Notes under the pieces: model-generated
Told to the model about the DNA's origin: nothing
What the model saw: only the letters and a program-made list of their open reading frames with translations
The model's database searches: none
Translations under genes and position numbers: made by a program
Assembly (NCBI GenBank): GCA_958448165.1
Contig: CAUDCW010000010.1
Coordinates: forward strand, 41,636-105,635
DNA length: 64,000 nucleotides
From: an uncultured Oscillospiraceae bacterium
Lineage (GTDB): Bacteria > Bacillota > Clostridia > Oscillospirales > Acutalibacteraceae
Reading direction: 5' to 3'
Shown: positions 25,501 through 34,679 of the stretch, one piece after another
Numbering within the stretch: position 1 is the stretch's first letter
Layout: every line of letters starts with the position of its first letter

Positions 25501-25588
25501 TATTTATGCCTTGGCTTTTAAAAAGCAGTATCTGAAACAGAGCATTAAAATGCATAGTATTATATTATTTTTAATAGGAGGTCAAATT

Positions 25589-25852
25589 ATGTTTGAACAT
25601 TCTTTTCCTCGTATGAGGACGATTTCTGAGGCTGTGTCTGAGATTCGTGCGCAGGATCCTAACACTGCTGTCACACCTTACAGGATCCGCCAGCTGATTT
25701 TGACCGGCTCTTTGCCAAGTGTGCGGGCAGGGAATAAGTACCTGATAGACTTAGATATTTTGCTTGACTACCTTAAAAACCCGCAGTCAGACAGGTTTAA
25801 ACAAACCTCAGCAGAAAATGAAGCTGGAAAAATCCGGCGGATCAAGCCTTGA
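25589..25852 (+). CDS. Excisionase-like small HTH protein
   Basis: 87 aa with a MerR/AlpA-like helix-turn-helix (about residues 25-70; TPYRIRQLILTGSLPSVRAG then YLIDLDILLDYL), the form of HTH_17 excisionases and element regulators. ATG 25589 has AGGAGG 7 bases upstream; the longer frame from 25511 is not used. In an integrated element such a protein usually directs integrase toward excision or controls the replication genes. About 360 gene-free bases follow. Confidence 0.7.
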   Translation: MFEHSFPRMRTISEAVSEIRAQDPNTAVTPYRIRQLILTGSLPSVRAGNKYLIDLDILLDYLKNPQSDRFKQTSAENEAGKIRRIKP

Positions 25853-26214
25853 TGTAGCTGAGCAGCGATAATGAGCAGCAGCCGGCAAGCGACTAATTGT
25901 TCGCCGAAGCTGTTGATTTTCGCAGGAAAAATCCGTTATGAATTTCCGATTTCTGCTGTTAAGTTCTGCGTTTTAAAAGCTGTAGGATTTAACACAAGCT
26001 TTTTCCATAGAAATGGCATACACAAGCGGTTTTTCGGGAAAATAAAATTGCATTTCGTTAAATCGCCTTACTGGTTATCTTATCGAGAAAGTGTTGGGCA
26101 GATTTATGTTCGGATTTTTTTTTGACGATTCTGTTTATAAAACTAAATATTTCAGCGTTCAGGGGCGGCTTGCGTGCAAGCCGCCCCGTAATATAATAAG
26201 GAGACATGATAAAT
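25853..26214 (+). other. Gene-free leader before the winged-helix gene
   Basis: No credible ORF. It ends with a perfect hairpin GGGGCGGCTTG/CAAGCCGCCCC (26162-26172 and 26177-26187) 12 bases before the AAGGAG site of the next gene. No T tract follows, so it looks more like an RNA processing or translational control element than a terminator. Confidence 0.4.
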
Positions 26215-27357
26215 ATGTTAGCTAATAGAGATTTTTTACTCGATTTAATTCGTCTTGGAGGCGAATTGTCAAACTCAACCTTGTCGGAGGCAATAAAGCT
26301 TTCCGGCAGATCAAACGGTGCAGTGCGGGAGGCACTGCACCGTTTGACAGATGATGGCCTTGTGATCAGGCACAAAAGCGACCGAAAGAACGGAATAGAT
26401 TTTACTTATTCGCTGACAAAAAAGGGTCGTGATTTGCTTGAGAACAGTGACTCATCAGACCTTATATTCCATACTACGCCTAGTCTGAGACAGAGCAAGA
26501 TTGTTGCGTGTGATTTGTTTGCCCGATTGTATCTTTCAAGCCTACCGGAAATCACACTGGAAGAAGGACTTTACGAAGGTGAGGTTGGCTGGTGTATGCT
26601 TAAAGAAGAGCGAGGAGAGGCAGCGGGAGATAGCAAGGATCTTTTCCGCAACAACCAAGCTGTCGGAATCATATTCTTGCCGAAGCAGATTATTATACTT
26701 TACTGCATTCGGCCAAATATGAGGTTTAACAGTCAGCTGGAGAGCCGTATTACGCTTGAGCTGAGAAGATTAATCGATTACGGCGAACTCAACGGACGCT
26801 ATACGCCGCGGGATATTTTCGGCGTATTTCATTTTTTAAACACAGGCACCTACCTTGATTGGCTTATGCCGAACCGAAGGGGCGGAGCCAAGGAGATTAA
26901 GCGCTTCATGCGGGATAAATTCCCACGAGGGAATGTAATAGTGTCATGGAAAGACAATGCGTCAAGCAAAAAGCTTTTGACCGACATTTTCAATGGTGAG
27001 AATATTCTCGGACAGCTGAAAGAGCGTTTCACGGGGTTCCTTGACAGAAGCGATATTGTCCCGGGTATTCTGGCAGATGGCACGCTCTGCGGTGCTGCGG
27101 TTGTGTCGAACCCATTCGCAGACCCGTCGTTGATTAACGGGCTTTTCAGTGATATTCTGAGATTTCGTAGAATCCACAAGGGCGAAGAGCTTGCACCAAT
27201 AGTTATGCTCACGCTGGACTCCAACAAGGAAATTATCAGGGCGGTATGCCAAAGACGCTACCCTCGCAGTAAGCCGAAGTTTAAGGTGTTCGGAACGGAC
27301 TACGACAAGTGGCGGCGGGAGATCGGTCTGACCGAAGATCTGGACGGAGAAGAATAA
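26215..27357 (+). CDS. Winged-helix protein of the integrated element
   Basis: 380 aa. N-terminal wHTH (about residues 5-75; LSGRSNGAVREALHRLTDDG, then FTYSLTKKGRDLL), reminiscent of replication-relaxation or PadR-like proteins of ICEs and plasmids, then a long domain I cannot assign. ATG 26215 fits the AAGGAG site (26199-26204) better than ATG 26206. It is the first of three co-oriented genes that end in a PrimPol, so a replication or copy-control role is likely. Confidence 0.6.
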   Translation: MLANRDFLLDLIRLGGELSNSTLSEAIKLSGRSNGAVREALHRLTDDGLVIRHKSDRKNGIDFTYSLTKKGRDLLENSDSSDLIFHTTPSLRQSKIVACDLFARLYLSSLPEITLEEGLYEGEVGWCMLKEERGEAAGDSKDLFRNNQAVGIIFLPKQIIILYCIRPNMRFNSQLESRITLELRRLIDYGELNGRYTPRDIFGVFHFLNTGTYLDWLMPNRRGGAKEIKRFMRDKFPRGNVIVSWKDNASSKKLLTDIFNGENILGQLKERFTGFLDRSDIVPGILADGTLCGAAVVSNPFADPSLINGLFSDILRFRRIHKGEELAPIVMLTLDSNKEIIRAVCQRRYPRSKPKFKVFGTDYDKWRREIGLTEDLDGEE

Positions 27358-27441
27358 AATACAATAGAATTCTGAAACGCACTGTGCTGAGAAATCGGCG
27401 CAGTGCGTTTCATTTCATTATTTATTTAGGAGGGCTTCATT

Positions 27442-28602
27442 GTGTTGCAAAATAATACAGAATGCGGCACAGCATTCACAAGTTACTATAAAGCGGATAC
27501 ATCAGACATTGCTTCTTTTGAGGCAGAAAATATTCGTCAGGAACGCTTAACAAAATATGAGCTTTTGGACAGCGGCTTTAGCTTTATCAACCTTAGTCCG
27601 ATAGCGGCAGCCCTTGTAAAAGGAGATAAACGGGAATTATTGCTGAGTAATATCGGAGATGAAACCGAAGAATTTAAGTTTACTCTCTTGGAAGGATACC
27701 TTGAACCGTATGAGAAAAGTATTATTGACTGTATCGGTAAATTTAAATTTGATGGGCAGTTAACAGAAAACGGCGATATTTACTTTACGCTCGGCCAGCT
27801 TTACAGAGCATTAAGACAGGGCACGGGGACAGTATCGCCATTGAAGCGTCAAAAAGAGGCTTTGCTTAATAAACTATATGAATTGTCATCTTCAGAACGA
27901 AATATTACTTTTCGGGTGAATGACAGCTTAAAGGATTTTTGCGGCTTTGAAACGAATGAAATGTGCTTGCCGCTTATCGACTTTATAACAACTAACAACA
28001 GGGCAAAAGGGAAAACCGATATTCTAATCATCGTAAAATGCGCACCGTTTATGAATGAAATTGCGGAGAATTTAGGAATGCGTGAGCTGCTTGAGCAGAA
28101 AGTTATGGCTGTTCAGGAGGGACAGTACACTTTTACGCTGTTACAGCCGCTGAAGATAGACGGGCGGGAAAAGCGTTATTTCAAGTTTTTGGACCAAAAT
28201 AGCCGACGCGTATTTTGCGTGGAACACGGTATAACCGGGCGAAATATTGAGTCGCACTGTTCAAAACTCAAAGCATGGACTCTGAATGAGTCGAGAATTG
28301 CACTGCGTACCGTGATAATTGATTTTCTCTTGCGATATGCCCGCACGAGAAGAGCCGGAAGAAATTACAGCAACAAGCTGCCTTACAAGGAGGTTTTTAG
28401 GCTGTGTGGGATTTCTACAAAAAACAGAATGGAAGTCAGGCGAGCAAAAAACAGTATTGCTGTTATTCTTTCCCATCTGGAAGGATGCGGTGGTTTGTCT
28501 ATGCTCAAGAGCTGGCGTGAGTACTCAAACATGGGCAGCAAAAAGCCTGACGGAATTGAAATTTTTACTTTCATTCCGGAAAGCTTTGGAGTGGGGTGTT
28601 GA
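27442..28602 (+). CDS. Putative replication protein of the integrated element
   Basis: 386 aa, no sure family. GTG 27442 with AGGAGG upstream. The C-terminal half is basic (LLRYARTRRAGRNYSNKLPYK, KNRMEVRRAKNSI) and contains two helix-turn-helix-like stretches, as in plasmid RepA-like initiators. Its stop (28600-28602) is 2 bases before the PrimPol start, so they are one operon. Replication initiation is an inference from the neighbour and charge pattern. Confidence 0.5.
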   Translation: MLQNNTECGTAFTSYYKADTSDIASFEAENIRQERLTKYELLDSGFSFINLSPIAAALVKGDKRELLLSNIGDETEEFKFTLLEGYLEPYEKSIIDCIGKFKFDGQLTENGDIYFTLGQLYRALRQGTGTVSPLKRQKEALLNKLYELSSSERNITFRVNDSLKDFCGFETNEMCLPLIDFITTNNRAKGKTDILIIVKCAPFMNEIAENLGMRELLEQKVMAVQEGQYTFTLLQPLKIDGREKRYFKFLDQNSRRVFCVEHGITGRNIESHCSKLKAWTLNESRIALRTVIIDFLLRYARTRRAGRNYSNKLPYKEVFRLCGISTKNRMEVRRAKNSIAVILSHLEGCGGLSMLKSWREYSNMGSKKPDGIEIFTFIPESFGVGC

Positions 28603-28604
28603 TT

Positions 28605-29459
28605 ATGGGCTATTTTATTCCGCAAACATTAATATCGATGAAAAGATGGGTGTTATGGAAACCGGAAGGCGGTAAGAAAGTTCCGTTTTCTGCATGTTCA
28701 ACAGAGAAGGATATTTGTGCAAGTACCACCAACGACAAGACATGGGCTTGTTATGGCGATGCTGTTAACAAGCTGAAATACAGCGATTTCTATGGACTTG
28801 GTTTTGTCTTTTCACGGCAAGACGGCTTGGTATTTATAGATCTTGACAGTTGTGTTGATGAGTCGGGAGAGCTTTCGGAGTTTGCCGATAGCGTTGTAAA
28901 GCTGTTTGCTGATACTTATGTAGAATACAGCCAAAGCGAAACAGGCTTACATATTGTTGCAAAGGGCAGTATTCCCAAGGCTATAAAGAGAAAAGAAATC
29001 GAGATTTATTCGGATGCAAAGTATATGGCTTTTACGGGGAATGCATATAACGCTGCCGAACCGCAGCCGTCGCAAGCTGCGATTAATGAGCTTATTAAAA
29101 GAATTGATACAGAAAATTCTCCCTGTCCGGTTGAGAATATTCGCAGAAAAATGCTGTTGAGCGACCAGGAGGTTTTGCAAATGGCTCATAGCGGAAGCAA
29201 AGGGGAGGTTTTTGACGAGTTGTGGGCAGGTGAATGGAAAGGGAAATTTCCGAGCCAGAGTGAAGCAGACATAAGGCTGATAGGACTTTTGTATTATTAC
29301 AGTCGGGATTATCAGCAGGTTGAAAGACTCTTTTTGCAAAGCGGTTTAGGAAAGAGAAAGAAGGCGCAAAACCACAGCTATGTTCTCCGCACAATTGTCA
29401 CAGCGGCTAAAAACGACCCGATAAACACAGGGAAAGGCAAGAGGTTCAAGTGTTGGTAA
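28605..29459 (+). CDS. PrimPol family primase-polymerase
   Basis: 284 aa. Starts with MKRWVLWK and KVPFSAC, followed by the catalytic DLD (D79-L80-D81 in FIDLDSC), SETGLHIVAKG and EIYSDAKYMAFTGN, the archaeo-eukaryotic primase motifs of phage NrS-1 type PrimPols. The C-terminal region (ADIRLIGLLYYYSRDYQQVE, then LFLQSGLG) is the helical domain that usually follows. No helicase domain is fused. Provides priming for autonomous replication of the element after excision. Confidence 0.78.
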   Translation: MGYFIPQTLISMKRWVLWKPEGGKKVPFSACSTEKDICASTTNDKTWACYGDAVNKLKYSDFYGLGFVFSRQDGLVFIDLDSCVDESGELSEFADSVVKLFADTYVEYSQSETGLHIVAKGSIPKAIKRKEIEIYSDAKYMAFTGNAYNAAEPQPSQAAINELIKRIDTENSPCPVENIRRKMLLSDQEVLQMAHSGSKGEVFDELWAGEWKGKFPSQSEADIRLIGLLYYYSRDYQQVERLFLQSGLGKRKKAQNHSYVLRTIVTAAKNDPINTGKGKRFKCW

Positions 29460-29847
29460 AGTGTGTGCGCTGTGAGCCTGAGCGGAAAATAATGCGTATA
29501 AATTCTGCTAAAGTTGAGAGCAATGCCGCAAATCCCATCATAACATTCACTTGCAAATTCTGTTACAAATCTTGCAAAAACAGTTACATTACTTAAAAAT
29601 AAGAATTTCTGGAAACTGCATCAATAAGCCGAATTTGATAAGCAATTTCCCGAATAAAGTCTGAACCTATATATTTAATAGTAACACATTTTTTATTAAA
29701 AGGGCCTTTTTCGCCCAAAAGCCGTGAAAATCAGCCAGTTTATTAAACAGTGTTTTCCTGCGCTGGATAGCGGCGGTCAAAGCAACCTTAATGCTGACTA
29801 ATTATATCATTTATCAAAAAACAATGGCTAATCAAACTGCACTTTTG
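29460..29847. other. Gene-free stretch between element genes and hsdM
   Basis: AT-rich, no ORF with a ribosome binding site and no clear repeat. It may hold the right junction of the integrated element; no copy of the tRNA 3' end was seen. Confidence 0.4.
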
Positions 29848-29876
29848 TTGAAAAAGTCGAGGCGTTGTGGTATAAC
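29848..29876 (+). promoter_or_regulatory. Promoter of the hsd operon
   Basis: TTGAAA 29848-29853, 17 bp, TATAAC 29871-29876; hsdM follows 53 bases later. Confidence 0.6.
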
Positions 29877-29929
29877 TATAATATATTTACATTTGATGTG
29901 CAGATATAAAAGAGAAGGGTGCTTTTACA

Positions 29930-32503
29930 ATGAATAAACAACAGCTTGCGAATAAGATCTGGGAATCCGCAAATAAAATGCGCTCCAAAATTGAAGCCAA
30001 CGAATACAAGGACTATATTCTCGGCTTTATTTTTTATAAGTATCTTTCAGACACTGAGGTTAAGTGGCTGAGGGAAAATGACTTTACGGACGATGATATA
30101 AGGGCGTTGAGCGAGGAAGACGCCGACACGGTAGAATATATTCAAAAGAATGTCGGGTATTTTATCGGGTACGATAACCTGTATTCAACCTGGCTTGAAA
30201 AGGGCAGAGAGTTTGATGTGTCTGATGTAACCGACGCTTTGTCTGCTTTCAGCCGCCTCATCAGTCCTACTCATAAGAAGGTGTTTGAAAACATTTTCCG
30301 CACGCTTGAAACAGGTCTCAGCAAGCTCGGCGACAGCTCGGGAGCAAGAACAAAGGCAATCAGCGGCCTTTTGCAGCTTATCAAGGATATTCCTATGGAC
30401 GGAAAGCAGGATTATGATGTTCTGGGCTATATATATGAATACCTGATAGGTCAATTTGCTTCTAATGCCGGTAAAAAGGCAGGGGAGTTCTATACGCCGC
30501 ACGAGGTTTCCCTTTTGATGTCGGAGATTGTGGCAAACCATCTGAAAGGGAAAAACGAAATCAAGATATATGACCCTACAAGCGGTTCAGGCTCCCTGCT
30601 TATCAATATAGGCCGCAGTGTGTCTAAGTATGTTAACGATGACAACAATATAAAATACTATGCGCAGGAGCTTAAGGAAAACACATATAACCTTACCCGT
30701 ATGAATCTGGTTATGCGCGGCATTAAGCCCGATAATATTGTCACACGAAACGGAGATACTCTGGAGGATGACTGGCCGTATTTTGACGACAACGACCCTA
30801 TCCGCACATACGACCCTCTATATGTTGACGCGGTTGTTTCCAATCCGCCGTATTCCCAGGCGTGGGACCCGTCTAACAAAGAGAACGATCCCCGTTATGC
30901 CCGTTTTGGATTAGCGCCGAAAGGAAAAGCCGACTACGCATTTTTGCTGCACGATTTATTTCACGTCAAGCCGGACGGAATAATGACTATCGTTCTGCCG
31001 CACGGGGTGTTGTTCCGAGGCGGTGAAGAAGGAGAAATCAGAAAGAACCTTATTGAGAATAACCACATAGACGCCATTATCGGTTTGCCTGCAAATATCT
31101 TCTATGGAACGGGTATTCCAACCATAATTATGGTGCTTAAGAAAAAACGGAAAAACACAGATGTGCTGATTATTGACGCTTCAAAGGGCTTTGTCAAAGA
31201 CGGCAAGAATAATAAGCTGAGGGCTTCCGACATAAAAAGGATAGCCGATACGGTAATCAAGCGTGAAAGCATAGACAAATTTTCAAGAGTTGTTTCAATA
31301 GAAGAGATACGCAGCAATGAATATAATCTTAATATTCCCCGATATGTGGATTCCTCGGAAAAAGCAGAGAGCTGGGATATATACGCCTCTATGTTCGGCG
31401 GCATACCGAAAGCAGAGCTTGATGAGCTTAATGAATACTGGCTTGCGTTCCCGACCCTCGGAAGTGCCTTGTTTACCGATACGGATATACCGTATTCTCA
31501 GCTTGCCGCCGAAGATATAAAAGCGGCTGTAAAGGAGCATACGGACATACTTCAATTCAAAGCGAATTTCAAAGCCGCTTTTTCCGACTTTAAAGAGTAT
31601 TTAAAAAATGAGCTTTTAGAAAAAATGAATGAGCTTGTCATATCGCAGGAGGAAGTCGTGCTGAGTGATAACATTTTTGAGCGATTGCAGACTGTACCTT
31701 TGATTGACAAGTATCAGGCGTATCAGCTGCTTGATGATGAATGGGTAAAGATTGCGGTTGATTTAGAAATTATTCAGACGGAAGGCTTTGCGGCGACAAA
31801 GAAGGTTGACCCGAATATAGTTATCAAGAAAAAGGACGGCAAAGATCAGGAGGTGCAGGAAGGCTGGGTTGGGCATCTTATGCCATTTGAGCTGGTGCAG
31901 AATACCCTGCTTCAGAGAGAAACCGCCGCATTGAGAGCAAAAGAAGCACGCCTTGCCGAGCTTCCTGCGGAATATGAGGAGATTGCAGACAGCCTGAGCG
32001 AGGAGGAAAAGGAGGGCGACTACTACGCAGAGGACGCATTTGTCTCAAAAGAGGTCACAAAGAAGCTTAAGGAGCTGAAAGCCGACAAATCGGACGAAGC
32101 TGCCGCATTAAAAGAAAAGCTCGGCAGAGTTGAAAAGCTGATGCAGGAGGAAAAGACGCTGAAAGCGCAGATAAAGAAAGCGTCAGCCGAATTGCACGCC
32201 TTGACCAAGACGGTGATTGAGGGCTTATCTGATGAGCAGGTTTATATGCTGCTTGAGAAAAAATGGATAGACAGTCTGACGGCGAATCTTGATAAGCTGC
32301 CCGACAGCGTCATAGACAGTCTGATAAACAAAATTCAGACGATACAGGCAAAGTATGAAACGACCTATTTTGAAATAGAAAAGCAAATAAAAGAAACCGA
32401 GAATGTTCTTTGCGAAATGATAGATGAGCTTGACGGAAACGAATTTGATATGAAAGGCCTCGGTGAGTTCAAGTCACTGCTGACGGGTGAAGCATATGAG
32501 TGA
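29930..32503 (+). CDS. hsdM: Type I restriction-modification methyltransferase subunit HsdM, long form
   Basis: N6-adenine methyltransferase that with HsdS forms the modification enzyme. HsdM N-terminal domain (1-140), SAM motif at D215 (DPTSGSGSLL) and catalytic N305-PPY. 857 aa against about 500-550 for classic HsdM: from about residue 570 there is an additional charged, coiled-coil C-terminal extension (KAKEARLAELPAEYEEIADS and similar), as in some clostridial and Streptococcus long HsdM. AGAAGGG precedes ATG 29930. It overlaps hsdS. Confidence 0.93.
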   Translation: MNKQQLANKIWESANKMRSKIEANEYKDYILGFIFYKYLSDTEVKWLRENDFTDDDIRALSEEDADTVEYIQKNVGYFIGYDNLYSTWLEKGREFDVSDVTDALSAFSRLISPTHKKVFENIFRTLETGLSKLGDSSGARTKAISGLLQLIKDIPMDGKQDYDVLGYIYEYLIGQFASNAGKKAGEFYTPHEVSLLMSEIVANHLKGKNEIKIYDPTSGSGSLLINIGRSVSKYVNDDNNIKYYAQELKENTYNLTRMNLVMRGIKPDNIVTRNGDTLEDDWPYFDDNDPIRTYDPLYVDAVVSNPPYSQAWDPSNKENDPRYARFGLAPKGKADYAFLLHDLFHVKPDGIMTIVLPHGVLFRGGEEGEIRKNLIENNHIDAIIGLPANIFYGTGIPTIIMVLKKKRKNTDVLIIDASKGFVKDGKNNKLRASDIKRIADTVIKRESIDKFSRVVSIEEIRSNEYNLNIPRYVDSSEKAESWDIYASMFGGIPKAELDELNEYWLAFPTLGSALFTDTDIPYSQLAAEDIKAAVKEHTDILQFKANFKAAFSDFKEYLKNELLEKMNELVISQEEVVLSDNIFERLQTVPLIDKYQAYQLLDDEWVKIAVDLEIIQTEGFAATKKVDPNIVIKKKDGKDQEVQEGWVGHLMPFELVQNTLLQRETAALRAKEARLAELPAEYEEIADSLSEEEKEGDYYAEDAFVSKEVTKKLKELKADKSDEAAALKEKLGRVEKLMQEEKTLKAQIKKASAELHALTKTVIEGLSDEQVYMLLEKKWIDSLTANLDKLPDSVIDSLINKIQTIQAKYETTYFEIEKQIKETENVLCEMIDELDGNEFDMKGLGEFKSLLTGEAYE

Positions 32504-33698
32504 AAATACAGATAAAAACAAAAAACCTGCCATTCGCTTCAAAGGCTTTCAAGACGCTTGGGAACAGCGGAAGTTAGGAGAGATATGCCAAGTAACTATG
32601 GGGCAGTCTCCTGATGGTGCTACATATAGTGATGTACCGTCGGATTATATTCTTGTTCAGGGAAATGCCGACTTGAAAAACGGCTGGGTTTTTCCTCGTG
32701 TTTGGACAACACAGAAAACCAAAACAGCAGAAGTAGGAGACTTGATAATGAGCGTCCGTGCTCCTGCCGGGGCAATGGGCAAAACTAACTATAATGTGGT
32801 CTTAGGTCGTGGTGTGGCAGGAATTAAAGGCAATGAATTTATCTATCAAACACTTGTGAAAATGGACGAGGGCGGTTATTGGAAAAAACTTGCTGCCGGT
32901 TCAACATTTGAATCAATAAACTTTGATGTGATTTCAAACGCTGAAATTGCAGTACCACAAGATGTAGATGAGCAAGAAAAACTCGGTGATTATTTCCGCA
33001 ATCTCGACAACCTTATCACCCTTCATCAGCGTAAGCTTGAAAAGCTGAAAAATGTCAAAAAATCTATGCTTGAAAAAATGTTTCCCCAAAACGGAAGCAA
33101 TGTTCCGCAAATTCGTTTTGCCGGATTTACTGCTCCTTGGGAACAGCGTAAGCTGGGAGAATTGTCCGAAAAAACCTTTGGTGGAGGTACTCCGAACACT
33201 TCGAACAATGAATACTGGAATGGCGATATTCCTTGGTTTCAATCATCTGATATTCCTGATGGCAAGCTGTTTGATGTAGCACCTAAGAGATTTATTTCAC
33301 AAAATGGGTTGAGTAAATCGGCAGCACAACTTATACCCGAAAACTCGATTGCCATAATAACTCGTGTAGGTGTTGGAAAGCTCGCATTTGTGCCATTTTC
33401 TTATACTACAAGCCAAGATTTTTTATCGCTGAGTAAGTTGAAAACAGAACCCTTTTTTACGGTATATGCGTGCTATAAAAAACTGCAATCTGAGTTGAAT
33501 GCAGTTCAAGGAACATCTATTAAGGGGATAACAAAAGATGAGCTACTTGCTAAGCAAATAATGATTCCCAATTATGCTGAGCAACGGCAAATCGGCTCAT
33601 ATTTCCGTAACCTCGACAACCTTATCACCCTTCATCAGCATAAGCTTGAAAAGCTGCAGAATATCAAGAAATCTATGCTTGAAAAGATGTTCGTTTAG
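32496..33698 (+). CDS. hsdS: Type I restriction-modification specificity subunit HsdS
   Basis: 400 aa: two target-recognition domains, each opened by the same motif (AWEQRKLGE and PWEQRKLGE) and closed by the same conserved helix (YFRNLDNLITLHQRKLEKL). The closing helices are encoded by about 92-bp direct repeats at 32991-33082 and 33600-33691. Chooses the bipartite DNA site for HsdM and HsdR. ATG 32496 overlaps the hsdM stop by 8 bases (ATGAGTGA). The direct repeats allow swapping or loss of a recognition half by recombination. Confidence 0.93.
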   Translation: MSENTDKNKKPAIRFKGFQDAWEQRKLGEICQVTMGQSPDGATYSDVPSDYILVQGNADLKNGWVFPRVWTTQKTKTAEVGDLIMSVRAPAGAMGKTNYNVVLGRGVAGIKGNEFIYQTLVKMDEGGYWKKLAAGSTFESINFDVISNAEIAVPQDVDEQEKLGDYFRNLDNLITLHQRKLEKLKNVKKSMLEKMFPQNGSNVPQIRFAGFTAPWEQRKLGELSEKTFGGGTPNTSNNEYWNGDIPWFQSSDIPDGKLFDVAPKRFISQNGLSKSAAQLIPENSIAIITRVGVGKLAFVPFSYTTSQDFLSLSKLKTEPFFTVYACYKKLQSELNAVQGTSIKGITKDELLAKQIMIPNYAEQRQIGSYFRNLDNLITLHQHKLEKLQNIKKSMLEKMFV

Positions 33699-33724
33699 TT
33701 TATTCCAGAAAGGTGTTGGATAAA

Positions 33725-34204
33725 ATGATATTGTATCACGGAAGTAATGTTGAAGTAAGAAATCCTAAACTAATTCCATCTAAAAGATTATTGGATTTTG
33801 GCGCAGGGTTTTACCTGACAAGTGATTTTGAGCAGGCAAGTAAATGGGCAATACGCACAACCAATAACCGCGGAACAGGGATTCCGACTGTATCAGTTTT
33901 TTATATTGAAGAATTGCAATTTGAAAACCTAAGGGTATTACACTTTGAATCGGCAAATAAAGAATGGCTCAGATATATTTCAGCCAACAGAACCGGTAAA
34001 ATAATAGAAGAAGAATTTGATGTTGTTTCAGGTCCGGTAGCAAATGATCAAGCAATCAGAACTGTAAACAATTACTTGAAAGGCTATTTTTCGGAGGATA
34101 TTGCCATTCAGCTGCTGTTCCCTCAAAAGCTAAAGGATCAATATGCATTCAGAACCGAAAATGCACTGAATATTCTCAATTTTACGGAGGCAAAAACAGT
34201 ATGA
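33725..34204 (+). CDS. DUF3990 protein, ADP-ribosyltransferase-like
   Basis: 159 aa. The N-terminal pattern YHGSN, then LIPSKRLLDFGAGFYLTSD and QASKWA, is the DUF3990 signature, a family placed in the ADP-ribosyltransferase fold (H-Y-x type). So it may modify a protein or nucleic acid using NAD. ATG 33725 with AAAGGTG upstream. It lies 26 bases after hsdS, overlaps the next small gene, and that is followed by DUF3791, the usual partner. The set looks like a toxin with accessory or antitoxin proteins; this is inference. Confidence 0.8.
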   Translation: MILYHGSNVEVRNPKLIPSKRLLDFGAGFYLTSDFEQASKWAIRTTNNRGTGIPTVSVFYIEELQFENLRVLHFESANKEWLRYISANRTGKIIEEEFDVVSGPVANDQAIRTVNNYLKGYFSEDIAIQLLFPQKLKDQYAFRTENALNILNFTEAKTV

Positions 34205-34446
34205 AGCGTTTAGACCCTGAAATTATAGATTATTACAACGGTGAAGTGGTTCAGATGATTTCTGAAAAGTACGGATATTGTCAAATGGACGCACTCAGAG
34301 CATTTGTTTCGTCCAAAACCCATGAGATGCTCGAAGATGAGGATTGCGGTTTAACTTCATTTGGTGCGGGAGCAGTATTTGAAATTTGGGAAACCGAGAA
34401 AGTGACCGGTGACCCAAGAAACTCCGTATATATAAGAGGTGAGTAA
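34201..34446 (+). CDS. Small protein between DUF3990 and DUF3791 genes
   Basis: 81 aa, acidic (HEMLEDEDCG), no family recognised. Its ATG overlaps the DUF3990 stop (ATGA, 34201-34204) and its end is next to the DUF3791 gene, so all three are translationally coupled. Could be an antitoxin or substrate adaptor. Confidence 0.65.
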   Translation: MKRLDPEIIDYYNGEVVQMISEKYGYCQMDALRAFVSSKTHEMLEDEDCGLTSFGAGAVFEIWETEKVTGDPRNSVYIRGE

Positions 34447-34447
34447 A

Positions 34448-34657
34448 ATGTCAGAAGAAATGAGATTTTTTATGTATTTGCTGGAATTTTATTCGGCTTA
34501 TAAAAATAAGAAAACAGGTGATGTCCTTAAGGAATGGGATAGCCACGGTATCACTCAGACAATCTTTGATAACTATTGGGGTTATCATACTGAGCGAATC
34601 GAAAACGCCTATATGGATATTGACAGCTTGCTTGAAACGGGAAAACACGCTTGGTAA
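34448..34657 (+). CDS. DUF3791 domain protein
   Basis: 69 aa. Contains EMRFFMYLLEFYSAYKNKKT and ITQTIFDNYWGYHTERIENA, matching the small DUF3791 family that travels with DUF3990. ATG 34448 has GAGGTGAG just upstream; GTG 34439 is less likely. Ends 22 bases before hsdR. Function not established; a neutraliser of the DUF3990 protein is plausible. Confidence 0.75.
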   Translation: MSEEMRFFMYLLEFYSAYKNKKTGDVLKEWDSHGITQTIFDNYWGYHTERIENAYMDIDSLLETGKHAW

Positions 34658-34679
34658 TTTAGGAAAGGAAAACAGACCT

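Larger units (their letters stand above)
21901..29460. mobile_element. Probable integrated element next to tRNA-Thr (boundaries approximate)
   Basis: A block of mobile-element functions begins right after the tRNA 3' end: tyrosine integrase facing the tRNA, excisionase-like protein, winged-helix protein, Rep-like protein and PrimPol. I found no second copy of the tRNA 3' end inside the window, so the right boundary is only the last replication-type gene; the hsd operon and switch further right could also be cargo. Confidence 0.45.
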
